The notes beneath the pieces were generated by a model. That model saw only the letters and a list, made by a program, of their open reading frames with translations, did no database searches and had not been told where the DNA came from. 6,490 nucleotides of DNA from Clostridia bacterium (lineage in GTDB: Bacteria > Aerophobota > Aerophobia > Aerophobales > AE-B3A). Each line of letters opens with the position of its first letter. Within the stretch, counting starts at the first letter, position 1. This document shows positions 1-5,884 of this stretch, in pieces. The stretch is taken from positions 1 to 6,490 of the forward strand of contig JAUWRC010000086.1 in assembly GCA_030610745.1 (NCBI GenBank). Reading direction: 5' to 3'. Both the position numbers and the translations under genes were made by a program.

Positions 1-623
1 ACAGGGTGGGGATGGAGAAGATAAGAAAGACAATCCAGATTTGTTTAGATTTTGGTATCAAGATTCTCACTATGTATGCTTTTTCTTACCAGAACTGGGA
101 AAGACCAGCGAAAGAAGTGAATTTTCTTATGAGTAGATTCAAAAGATATCTTGATAAAGAGACAGAAAAGTTAAACAAAAAGAAAATTCGCTTTCAAGTT
201 ATTGGAAGAATAGAAAAGCTTTCGCCTTCACTTCAGGACAAAATAAGACGGGCTGCGAGATTAACCAAAGATAATAAGGACTTTATCTTCAATCTAGCCA
301 TAAGTTATGGTGGACAGGAAGAGATTCTGGATGCAGCCAAAGCCCTAGCCAGGGAAGTTCAAAAGGGGTCTCTTACCCCAGAGGAAATAGATGAGAATTT
401 ATTCAGACAGCATTTATATGCTGGGGATATTCCTTACCCTGATCTACTAATCAGAACAGGGGGAGAGTATCGGGTGAGTAATTTTCTGCTCTGGCAGATT
501 GCATACTCAGAGCTCTGGGTTACTCCTGTTCTTTGGCCCGATTTCGGAAGAAAAGAATTCAGCGACGCTCTTAAAGATTATGCAAATAGAGTGAGAAGGT
601 TTGGAGGATTAAAGGGAGAATAA
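1..623 (+). CDS. uppS: Undecaprenyl diphosphate synthase (UppS), 5' end cut off by the window
   Basis: Cis-prenyltransferase that condenses isopentenyl diphosphate onto farnesyl diphosphate to make the C55 lipid carrier precursor for peptidoglycan and other surface polymers; it acts at the cytoplasmic face of the membrane. The frame is open from the first base: the first two bases fit the end of a His codon, followed by R-V-G-M, matching the family's GHRxG motif near residue 43. About 40 residues, including the catalytic Asp motif (DGNGRWA), therefore lie upstream, and the GTG at 6 is not a real start. Visible motifs are MYAFSYQNW, SYGGQEEI, and LLIRTGGEYRVSNFLLWQ followed by AYSELW and LWPDF. 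The two diphosphate-binding arginines (codons 453 and 471) and the Glu of AYSE (codon 510) keep the E. coli spacing of R194, R200 and E213. Differences from the usual motifs are YGGQ for YGGR and PYPD for PDPD. The gene ends one base before cdsA, which indicates an operon. Confidence 0.95.
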   Translation, partial: RVGMEKIRKTIQICLDFGIKILTMYAFSYQNWERPAKEVNFLMSRFKRYLDKETEKLNKKKIRFQVIGRIEKLSPSLQDKIRRAARLTKDNKDFIFNLAISYGGQEEILDAAKALAREVQKGSLTPEEIDENLFRQHLYAGDIPYPDLLIRTGGEYRVSNFLLWQIAYSELWVTPVLWPDFGRKEFSDALKDYANRVRRFGGLKGE

Positions 624-624
624 A

Positions 625-1452
625 GTGCTCTTGAAACGGACCATCATTGCTCTTATCTTTATCCCTCTTCTTATTTTTTTTATATTATGGGGTGGAGTAG
701 CCTTTCTAGGATTGGTCTGTGCTATTATTGGAGTTAGTTTATTTGAATTCTATCAAGGTATGAGGAAAAAGGAGAGAGCCCCTTTTTTAATTGAGGGTAT
801 CTTGCTTGGTCTGCTGATACCAGTGAGCGTTTATCTTTGGGGAGAAGGTATCCTGCAACTCATTTTAACTTTCAGCGTCTTTTTCCTGTTTTTGAGGCAA
901 TTTTTAAAATTTGAAACCCGGCAGGCTTTTATCAATATTTCTTTGACTTTAGGAGGAATCCTTTATATAAGTCTTCTCTTTAGTTATGTTTTGATCTTGA
1001 GAAATAATCCTTCTCTGGTGCAGGCGAGTTCTTTAAAGGGGATTAATTCTTTAACCGGCGCCAGGTTAGTGCTCACTGTTTTTTTTGTCACCTGGATGGC
1101 TGATACAAGTGCTTATTTTATAGGCAAGAAGTGGGGCAGGCATAAACTATTCCCTCAGTTCAGTCCCTATAAATCCCTGGAGGGTCTTGTGGGGGCAGTT
1201 CTGGTAAGCTGTATAGCTATGTTCATTTCTCGATTGTGGCTGGGCTTTTCTCTTGTTCATACCCTCATCTTAGGGATATCGGTAGGGATAATAGGGCAAA
1301 TAGGGGATTTTTTTGAATCTATGTTAAAGCGAGAAATAAAAATAAAAGATTTTGGGAAAATTCTTCCCGGGCATGGAGGAGTGTTGGATAGGTTTGACAG
1401 CCTTCTTTTCACCATTCCCTTCTTTTATTATTATATCAAGTATCTTTTATGA
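625..1452 (+). CDS. cdsA: Phosphatidate cytidylyltransferase (CDP-diacylglycerol synthase)
   Basis: Integral membrane enzyme that makes CDP-diacylglycerol from phosphatidic acid and CTP, the branch point for bacterial phospholipids. The 275-residue length is typical. Hydrophobic segments fill most of the protein (roughly residues 5-35, 55-90, 105-126, 146-158, 188-226 and 260-274). The full CDP-diglyceride synthetase signature is at residues 232-258: SMLKR, then KD, then LPGHGG and LDRFD. Upstream lie the conserved Asp160 with AYFIGKKWGRHKL and the SPYKSLEG motif (180-187, where the usual SPKKT has Tyr for the first Lys), plus Asp228 in GQIGD. The start is GTG, chosen because GGGAG at 614-618 sits 6 bases upstream and because it lies one base after the uppS stop. 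The uppS-cdsA order is the common bacterial arrangement. A dxr gene, which often follows, is absent. Confidence 0.96.
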   Translation: MLLKRTIIALIFIPLLIFFILWGGVAFLGLVCAIIGVSLFEFYQGMRKKERAPFLIEGILLGLLIPVSVYLWGEGILQLILTFSVFFLFLRQFLKFETRQAFINISLTLGGILYISLLFSYVLILRNNPSLVQASSLKGINSLTGARLVLTVFFVTWMADTSAYFIGKKWGRHKLFPQFSPYKSLEGLVGAVLVSCIAMFISRLWLGFSLVHTLILGISVGIIGQIGDFFESMLKREIKIKDFGKILPGHGGVLDRFDSLLFTIPFFYYYIKYLL

Positions 1453-1453
1453 G

Positions 1454-2503
1454 ATGATTATGACCATCATTTTTGTAATAGCTGCTGTAATAGCTGTCTT
1501 CTCTCTTTTAATCATTCCTCATGAATTGGGACATTTTTGGACAGCTAAAAGATCCGGAATGCAGGTTGATAAGTTCTCTTTGGGACTGGGTCCAAAACTG
1601 GTGGGGTTTAAAAAGGGAGAGACTGAGTATTCTATATCTCTTTTTCCTTTTGGTGGATTTGTAAAAATAAGGGGGATGGAGCCCGGGGAAAGGGATACAC
1701 CGAGGGGCTTTTATAAGCAACCTTTAAAGAATAGAATTTTAGTATTGAGTGCAGGTTCTATAGCCAACTATCTAGTAGCTATTCTCCTCTTTTCTATAAT
1801 CTTTATGGTGGGAATTCACACTTATGAGCTAACAGAAGCAGTTATAGGAGAAGTAGAGAAAGACTCTCCCGCTGAGCTGGCTTCTCTTTTACCCGGGGAC
1901 AAGATATCAAGGATAAATGGAGAAAAAATAGAGGGATGGGAAGAAATGGCCCTGGCTATAAAGGGGAACAAGGAGGAGTTTTTGAATCTTGAAGTTCAAA
2001 GAGAAGAGAGGACATTTGCCCTTCAAGTGAAGCCTGTTTTCGATACTCAGTTAGGTAAGAAAGTTATCGGAATTACTCCTCCTACAATTTTAATTCGTTA
2101 TAATCCTATTACTGCACTTTTTGAAGGAGGAAAAACAACATTCTTTTTAACGGGAGCGATTTTTTCGGCTCTGGGAGGAATGATAGTGGGCAATGTTCCA
2201 GCTCAATTTACTGGACCAGTAGGAGTTACGCAGTTCATAGCAGAGAGCGCCCGGATGGGGCTGACTTCTCTTTTATCTCTTGTTGCTTTCTTAAGTATTA
2301 ACCTGGGATTATTTAACTTATTTCCCATCCCGGCTCTGGATGGAGGAAGACTCTTATTTTTGTTGATAGAAGGAATTAGAGGTAAGGCTTTCGATTTGAA
2401 GAAGGAGGAGTTAGTTCATTATATAGGTTTTATTATTTTAATCTCCTTAATTCTGCTCATAACTTATCAAGATGTGCTGAGATGGGTTGGGAGTGGAGGA
2501 TAA
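1454..2503 (+). CDS. rseP: RseP-type site-2 intramembrane zinc metalloprotease
   Basis: Membrane-embedded M50 protease that in other bacteria cleaves anti-sigma factors and remnant signal peptides within the lipid bilayer. Numbering from ATG 1454 gives 349 residues. The zinc motif HELGH is at 23-27 in the first membrane segment, followed by SLGLGP and SLFPFGGFVKI. A second membrane segment is at about 101-121, and a single PDZ domain at about 130-194 (SPAELASLLPGDKISRING). GPVGV is at 254-258, and NLFPIPALDGGR contains the third zinc ligand Asp296. A last membrane helix is at about 321-338. One PDZ rather than the two of E. coli RseP is common outside Proteobacteria. The frame is open upstream to an ATG at 1352, but those 34 codons lie inside the cdsA signature region and do not resemble the family. 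ATG 1460 is an alternative start. No clear Shine-Dalgarno precedes 1454, so translation is probably coupled to the cdsA stop one base away. The substrate cannot be told from this window. Confidence 0.94.
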   Translation: MIMTIIFVIAAVIAVFSLLIIPHELGHFWTAKRSGMQVDKFSLGLGPKLVGFKKGETEYSISLFPFGGFVKIRGMEPGERDTPRGFYKQPLKNRILVLSAGSIANYLVAILLFSIIFMVGIHTYELTEAVIGEVEKDSPAELASLLPGDKISRINGEKIEGWEEMALAIKGNKEEFLNLEVQREERTFALQVKPVFDTQLGKKVIGITPPTILIRYNPITALFEGGKTTFFLTGAIFSALGGMIVGNVPAQFTGPVGVTQFIAESARMGLTSLLSLVAFLSINLGLFNLFPIPALDGGRLLFLLIEGIRGKAFDLKKEELVHYIGFIILISLILLITYQDVLRWVGSGG

Positions 2504-2532
2504 TCTCGTACTTCGCATATCGTACATCGTAC
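2504..2532. repeat. Heptamer repeat array 1, directly after rseP
   Basis: Four consecutive 7-bp units begin immediately after the rseP stop codon: TCTCGTA, CTTCGCA, TATCGTA and CATCGTA, then C. In another rotation they read CGTACTT, CGCATAT, CGTACAT, CGTACCC. The shared core is TCGTA with one unit degenerate. The array runs straight into the hairpin of palindromic element copy 1. The same 7-bp period and a related core occur in two more places in this window (3625-3652 and 3796-3816). Function is unknown. Confidence 0.7.
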
Positions 2533-2574
2533 CCCTCTCCCCCCTGTGGGGAGAGGGAAGAGGTGAAGGGGAGG
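2533..2574. repeat. Palindromic repeat element, copy 1 (hairpin plus G-rich tail)
   Basis: A perfect 10-bp inverted repeat, CCCTCTCCCC (2533-2542) and GGGGAGAGGG (2548-2557), encloses the loop CCTGT. It is followed by a tail containing AGAGGTGAAGGGGAGG. A second, diverged copy with the same loop type and the same tail orientation is at 3739-3795. The layout resembles short non-coding interspersed palindromic repeats (REP or MITE-like), but no transposase gene is in the window to assign it to a family. It lacks a T-run after the stem, so it is a poor fit to a standard intrinsic terminator, although so stable a hairpin could still affect readthrough or mRNA decay between rseP and vorB. Confidence 0.75.
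2570..2574 (+). promoter_or_regulatory. Probable ribosome binding site of vorB, inside the repeat tail
   Basis: GGAGG is the only strong Shine-Dalgarno sequence ahead of the vorB ATG. There are 13 bases between it and the start codon, longer than the usual 5-9. It is the end of the G-rich tail of palindromic element copy 1, so the repeat appears to provide translation initiation for the gene. Confidence 0.5.
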
Positions 2575-2587
2575 AAAAGAATCAAAA

Positions 2588-3646
2588 ATGAATAAGAAAA
2601 TACTAATGTCCGGTAATGAAGCCCTGGCAGAGGGAGCTATTAGAGCTGGATGTCGTTGTTATTTTGGTTATCCCATTACTCCTCAATCAGAGATACCTGC
2701 CTATATGTCTAAAAGGATGAGGGATGTAAAGGGAGTCTTTCTTCAGGCAGAAAGTGAACTGGCAGCCATTAATATGGTTTATGGGGCTGCCTCTGCCGGA
2801 GCAAGAGCCATGACCTCATCCTCCGGTCCCGGGATCAGCCTCAAGCAAGAAGGTATCTCTTATTTGGCAGGGGCAGAGCTTCCCGGGGTAATTGTAAATG
2901 TAATGAGAGGGGGTCCGGGCTTAGGAAATATAGCCCCTTCACAATCTGATTATTTTCAAGCCACTCGAGGAGGAGGACATGGAGATTATCATTTAATTGT
3001 TCTGGCTCCTAATTCTGTTCAGGAAATGGCCGATTTAGTAGAGCTTGCCTTTGAGCTAGCTGATAAATACAGGAATCCGGTGATGATTCTCTCAGATGCT
3101 ATTCTGGGACAGATGATGGAGGGAGTGGAATTCAAAGAGAAAAATCTGAAGCCAGAAAATAAAAGTTGGATTGTGGATGGAGCTAAGGGAAGAGAACCCA
3201 ACATAATAAGGTCTTTGTATCTGCAGGAGGGAGTTTTAGAAAATCACAATAGTGACTTACAGCAAAAATATGCTAAAATGCGTAAAGAGGAAGTAAGATA
3301 TGAATTCATTGAGACTCTAGATATAGAGCTTCTTATAGTAGCTTATGGAAGCATGGCTCGTCTGGGCAGAGAAGTTATAGCCAGACTCAGGGAGGAAGGG
3401 ATAAGGGCAGGGCTTCTTCGACCTATCAGTCTTTGGCCTTTTCCTTATCTTGCTATCAAAAAACTAGCCAAGACAGTCAAGTTTGTCTTTGTAGTTGAGA
3501 TGAGTGAGGGACAAATGTTAGAGGATGTGAAGTTAGCTGTGAGCGAAAGAGTCCCTGTTTATTTTTACGGAAGAATGGGGGGAGGAGTTCCTACTCCTCT
3601 TGAAGTAATGGAGAAAGTAAAGTCGTATCTCGTATCTAGTATCTAG
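2588..3646 (+). CDS. vorB: 2-oxoacid:ferredoxin oxidoreductase alpha subunit (VorB/KorA-like)
   Basis: Alpha subunit of a thiamine-diphosphate enzyme that interconverts a 2-oxoacid and CoA with an acyl-CoA, CO2 and reduced ferredoxin; typical of anaerobes and cytoplasmic. The 352 residues match the family length. The N-terminal pyruvate-ferredoxin-oxidoreductase domain (about 10-190) shows GYPITPQSE (27-35, Thr31 at the expected substrate-contact position), the AESE glutamates 55 and 57 (thiamine activation), SSSGPGISLKQEG and RGGPGLGN. The second, transketolase-C-like domain (about 245-345) shows VAYGS, LLRPISLWPFP, VEMSEGQMLEDVK and GGGVPTP. The sequence most resembles VorB (3-methyl-2-oxobutanoate type), but the alpha subunit alone does not fix whether the substrate is a branched-chain 2-oxoacid or 2-oxoglutarate. 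The beta (thiamine-binding) and gamma subunit genes that normally follow are not here. The last codons and the stop come from a heptamer repeat. The start is the only ATG that gives the normal N-terminus. Confidence 0.9.
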   Translation: MNKKILMSGNEALAEGAIRAGCRCYFGYPITPQSEIPAYMSKRMRDVKGVFLQAESELAAINMVYGAASAGARAMTSSSGPGISLKQEGISYLAGAELPGVIVNVMRGGPGLGNIAPSQSDYFQATRGGGHGDYHLIVLAPNSVQEMADLVELAFELADKYRNPVMILSDAILGQMMEGVEFKEKNLKPENKSWIVDGAKGREPNIIRSLYLQEGVLENHNSDLQQKYAKMRKEEVRYEFIETLDIELLIVAYGSMARLGREVIARLREEGIRAGLLRPISLWPFPYLAIKKLAKTVKFVFVVEMSEGQMLEDVKLAVSERVPVYFYGRMGGGVPTPLEVMEKVKSYLVSSI

Positions 3647-3652
3647 TATCTC
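3625..3652. repeat. Heptamer repeat array 2, spanning the vorB stop codon
   Basis: Four exact-length 7-bp units run in tandem: GTATCTC, GTATCTA, GTATCTA, GTATCTC. They differ only at the seventh base. The array encodes the final vorB residues (after Lys-Ser, roughly Tyr-Leu-Val-Ser-Ser-Ile) and its TAG stop at 3644-3646. On the minus strand the core reads ACGAGAT, close to the ACGAGCA units of array 3 on the plus strand, so arrays 2 and 3 face each other as inverted repeats across the spacer. Confidence 0.8.
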
Positions 3653-3686
3653 GCAAAAAGACTTTAAGACATATAACGCAATACTA

Positions 3687-3716
3687 TTTACGATTTATCT
3701 CACAATTTACTATAAA
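3687..3716 (+). promoter_or_regulatory. Possible sigma-70-type promoter for leuD-cimA
   Basis: In the AT-rich spacer after vorB, TTTACG (3687-3692) and TATAAA (3711-3716) are separated by 18 bases. They match 4 of 6 and 5 of 6 consensus positions. The -10 overlaps a small palindrome, AATTTA-CTA-TAAATT (3704-3718), which might be an operator or chance in AT-rich DNA. Transcription from here would give a leader of about 90 bases containing the second palindromic element. AT-rich DNA makes false matches likely. Confidence 0.3.
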
Positions 3717-3738
3717 TTAAATGGACATATGAATAATG

Positions 3739-3795
3739 CTCTTTCCCCTGAGGAGAGAGGGAAAAAGGACGATGTGCTTTTTCGGGTGAGGGGAG
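3739..3795. repeat. Palindromic repeat element, copy 2 (diverged, with a second hairpin)
   Basis: CTCTTTCC (3739-3746) pairs with GGAGAGAG (3752-3759) around the loop CCTGA; the one non-Watson-Crick position would be a G-U pair in RNA. The tail GGGTGAGGGGAG (3784-3795) matches the tail of copy 1 in the same orientation. Between stem and tail lies a stretch absent from copy 1 that forms its own perfect 7-bp hairpin: GAAAAAG (3761-3767) and CTTTTTC (3777-3783) around GACGATGTG. The element sits in the leuD leader and could fold in the transcript, but there is no T-run to suggest a terminator. Confidence 0.65.
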
Positions 3796-3816
3796 ACGAG
3801 CAACGAGCAACGATAT
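3796..3816. repeat. Heptamer repeat array 3, running into the leuD start codon
   Basis: Three 7-bp units, ACGAGCA, ACGAGCA and ACGATAT, directly follow the tail of palindromic element copy 2. The last unit includes the first two bases of the leuD ATG. The unit ACGATAT also occurs in array 1 when that is read on the minus strand. The array occupies the place where a ribosome binding site should be and contains only weak GAG matches. Confidence 0.7.
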
Positions 3817-4321
3817 GATAATAAAGGGTAAGGTATTAAAATACGGAGATAATATTAATACTGATGAGATTATTCCTGCTCGTTATCTTGATACCACTGA
3901 TTCTAAACAGTTGGCCAAGCACTGCATGGAAGATCTGGATAAGGATTTTTTGAGTAAGGTTAAAGATAAGAAAATATTGGTTGTGGGAAGAAACTTCGGT
4001 TGCGGTTCATCGCGGGAACATGCACCCATTGCTTTAAAAGAGGCAGGCGTTGCCTGTATAATTGCTCTATCTTTTGCCAGGATTTTTTTTCGCAATACTA
4101 TAAATATAGGTCTTCCCGTTGTAGAGTGCCAGGAGGCGGTTAAAAAGGTAGAAGAAGGGGATAGGATACAAATAGATACAGGAGAAGGAGTAATCAGGAA
4201 CCTGAGCAAAAAGGAATGTTATTCTTTGGCTTCTTTTCCTCCTTTTTTGCAGCAGTTAATTGCTAAAGGCGGATTGGGAGAGTACATAAAGGAGCGAATA
4301 AGAAAGGACCTTAAAAAATGA
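3815..4321 (+). CDS. leuD: 3-isopropylmalate / citramalate isomerase small subunit (LeuD)
   Basis: Swivel-domain subunit of the aconitase-family isomerase. With LeuC it interconverts 2- and 3-isopropylmalate (leucine synthesis) and, in citramalate-pathway organisms, citramalate and 3-methylmalate. At 168 residues it is the short form shared by archaea and many anaerobic bacteria, rather than the roughly 200-residue E. coli form. Motifs are GDNINTDEIIPARYL (11-25), GRNFGCGSSREHAPIAL (58-74) and FFRNTINIGLPVVE (91-104). The residues after Tyr24-Leu25 (Asp-Thr-Thr-Asp) lie in the loop linked to substrate choice in this family; homoaconitase-type activity cannot be excluded by eye. The start matches the family N-terminus, although the ribosome binding site is weak and lies in a heptamer repeat. 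The gene overlaps cimA by 4 bp (ATGA), so the two are translationally coupled, and citramalate-derived substrates are likely. The iron-sulfur subunit LeuC, often encoded just upstream, is absent. Confidence 0.93.
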   Translation: MIIKGKVLKYGDNINTDEIIPARYLDTTDSKQLAKHCMEDLDKDFLSKVKDKKILVVGRNFGCGSSREHAPIALKEAGVACIIALSFARIFFRNTINIGLPVVECQEAVKKVEEGDRIQIDTGEGVIRNLSKKECYSLASFPPFLQQLIAKGGLGEYIKERIRKDLKK

Positions 4322-5874
4322 GAATGAAGATATACGATACTACTCTGCGGGATGGGGCCCAGGCAGAAGGAGTCTCTTTCTCTGTTTTGGATAAACTGGA
4401 AATTGCAGGGGAGCTGGATAAGCTGGGCTTAGATTATATTGAAGGAGGCTGGCCAGGCTCTAATCCCAAAGATATGGAATTTTTTGAGAAAATAAAAAAA
4501 ATCTCGTTTAAAAAGGCTAAGCTAACTGCTTTCGGAAGCACCAGAAGAAAGGATAAAAGGGTGGAGGAAGACCAGGGTGTCCGTGCTCTAATGAAGGCAG
4601 CCACAGATGTAGTTACTATCTTTGGTAAAAGCTGGATTCTCCATGTAGAGAAGGCCCTTAGGACAAGTAAAGAAGAGAATCTTCGTATGATAGAGGATAC
4701 GGTTAATTTCTTTAAGAAAAGTGGCAAAGAGGTGATATTTGATGCAGAACATTTTTTTGACGGCTACAAAGACAATTCCCAATACGCTCTAAAAACTCTC
4801 AGGATAGCTCGTGAGGCAGGAGCAGATTGTCTTGTTCTTTGTGATACCAATGGAGGTTCTATGCCCTACGAGGTGGAAAGGATTATCAAAGAAGTCCAGA
4901 GCCAAATAGATTTTCCTCTGGGGATGCATGCTCATAATGATGCTGGTATGGGAGTAGCAAACTCTATTATAGCTGCCAGGGCAGGAGTAAGCCATATTCA
5001 AGGCACTATAAACGGCTATGGAGAAAGATGTGGGAATGCTGACCTTTGTCTGGTTATACCCAATCTGAAATTCAAATTAGGAATTGACTGTATTCCGCAA
5101 GAGAAGCTAAAGTCATTCACTCATATCTCTCATCTTGTCAATGAATTGGCCAACCTTTCCCCCAATGACCATCAGCCTTACGTAGGTAAATCCGCCTTTG
5201 CCCATAAGGGTGGAATCCATGTCAGTGCTATCTCTAGAGACAAAAGGACTTATGAGCATATAGACCCGACACTGGTAGGAAATAAAAGAAGAGTGCTTAT
5301 TAGCGAACTGGCCGGCAGGAGCAATATTCTTTATAAATTGAAAGAAAAAGAGTTAGGATTGGAAAAGAAAGACGCTCTGAGTAAGAAAATCGTCAGTCGT
5401 ATTAAAGAGCTAGAAAATAAGGGTTATGAATTTGAGGGAGCAGAAGGCTCTTTCGAGCTTCTGGTGAGAAAGGCCAGTGGCGAGTATAAAAAACTTTTTG
5501 ACCTGGAAGGCTTTAGAGTAACTGTAGAAAAAAGAGATGATGGAAAACTAATTTCAGAAGCTACGGTGAAATTAAAAGTAAAAGGAAAACTTATTCATAC
5601 TGTAGCAGAGGGAAATGGCCCAGTTAATGCTCTGGACAAAGCCCTTCGTAAGGCTTTACAGCAAAATTATCCAGAACTTTCCGAGATGCATCTGGCTGAC
5701 TACAAAGTGAGAATTCTAGATACAAAAGCAGGTACACGTGCTAAAACCAGAGTTCTTATTGAGTCCTCGGATAAGGAAGCTCGGTGGGGGACGGTAGGAG
5801 TCTCCTCTAATATCATTGAAGCCAGCTGTGAGGCTCTTCTTGATTCCATTGAATACAAGCTGCTTAAAAAATAG
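4318..5874 (+). CDS. cimA: (R)-Citramalate synthase
   Basis: Condenses pyruvate and acetyl-CoA to citramalate, the first step of a threonine-independent route to 2-oxobutyrate and isoleucine. The 518 residues match the bacterial CimA group. The N-terminal HMGL-like TIM barrel (about 3-270) begins YDTTLRDGAQAEGVSFS. It includes GGWPGSNPKD, whose form favours CimA over 2-isopropylmalate synthase, and the metal ligands His204 and His206 in MHAHNDAG. GYGERCGNADL (233-243, Asn240) follows. The linker carries HKGGIHVSAI (296-305). The C-terminal regulatory domain (about 385-518) shows EGNGPVNALDKAL (431-443) and GTVGVSSNIIEAS (491-503); in relatives this domain binds the feedback inhibitor, here presumably isoleucine. 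ATG 4318 is preferred over ATG 4324 because AAGGA at 4304-4308 is 9 bases from it and because of the ATGA overlap with leuD. No frameshift or missing catalytic residue was seen. Reassignment as 2-isopropylmalate or homocitrate synthase is possible but less likely. Confidence 0.93.
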   Translation: MRMKIYDTTLRDGAQAEGVSFSVLDKLEIAGELDKLGLDYIEGGWPGSNPKDMEFFEKIKKISFKKAKLTAFGSTRRKDKRVEEDQGVRALMKAATDVVTIFGKSWILHVEKALRTSKEENLRMIEDTVNFFKKSGKEVIFDAEHFFDGYKDNSQYALKTLRIAREAGADCLVLCDTNGGSMPYEVERIIKEVQSQIDFPLGMHAHNDAGMGVANSIIAARAGVSHIQGTINGYGERCGNADLCLVIPNLKFKLGIDCIPQEKLKSFTHISHLVNELANLSPNDHQPYVGKSAFAHKGGIHVSAISRDKRTYEHIDPTLVGNKRRVLISELAGRSNILYKLKEKELGLEKKDALSKKIVSRIKELENKGYEFEGAEGSFELLVRKASGEYKKLFDLEGFRVTVEKRDDGKLISEATVKLKVKGKLIHTVAEGNGPVNALDKALRKALQQNYPELSEMHLADYKVRILDTKAGTRAKTRVLIESSDKEARWGTVGVSSNIIEASCEALLDSIEYKLLKK

Positions 5875-5884
5875 CGTCCTTTTT

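Noticed and set aside
1352..1453. Longer rseP beginning at ATG 1352
   Set aside because: The extra 34 codons overlap the cdsA signature in another frame, have no family similarity, and would bury the usual short N-terminus before HELGH.
2504..3816. CRISPR-like interpretation of the repeats
   Set aside because: Units are 7 bp with no spacers, and no cas genes are present.
3883..4209. Minus-strand open frame inside leuD, and similar ones inside rseP, vorB and cimA
   Set aside because: They lie wholly within strongly supported genes, have no recognisable motifs or ribosome binding sites, and follow from the codon pattern of the real strand.
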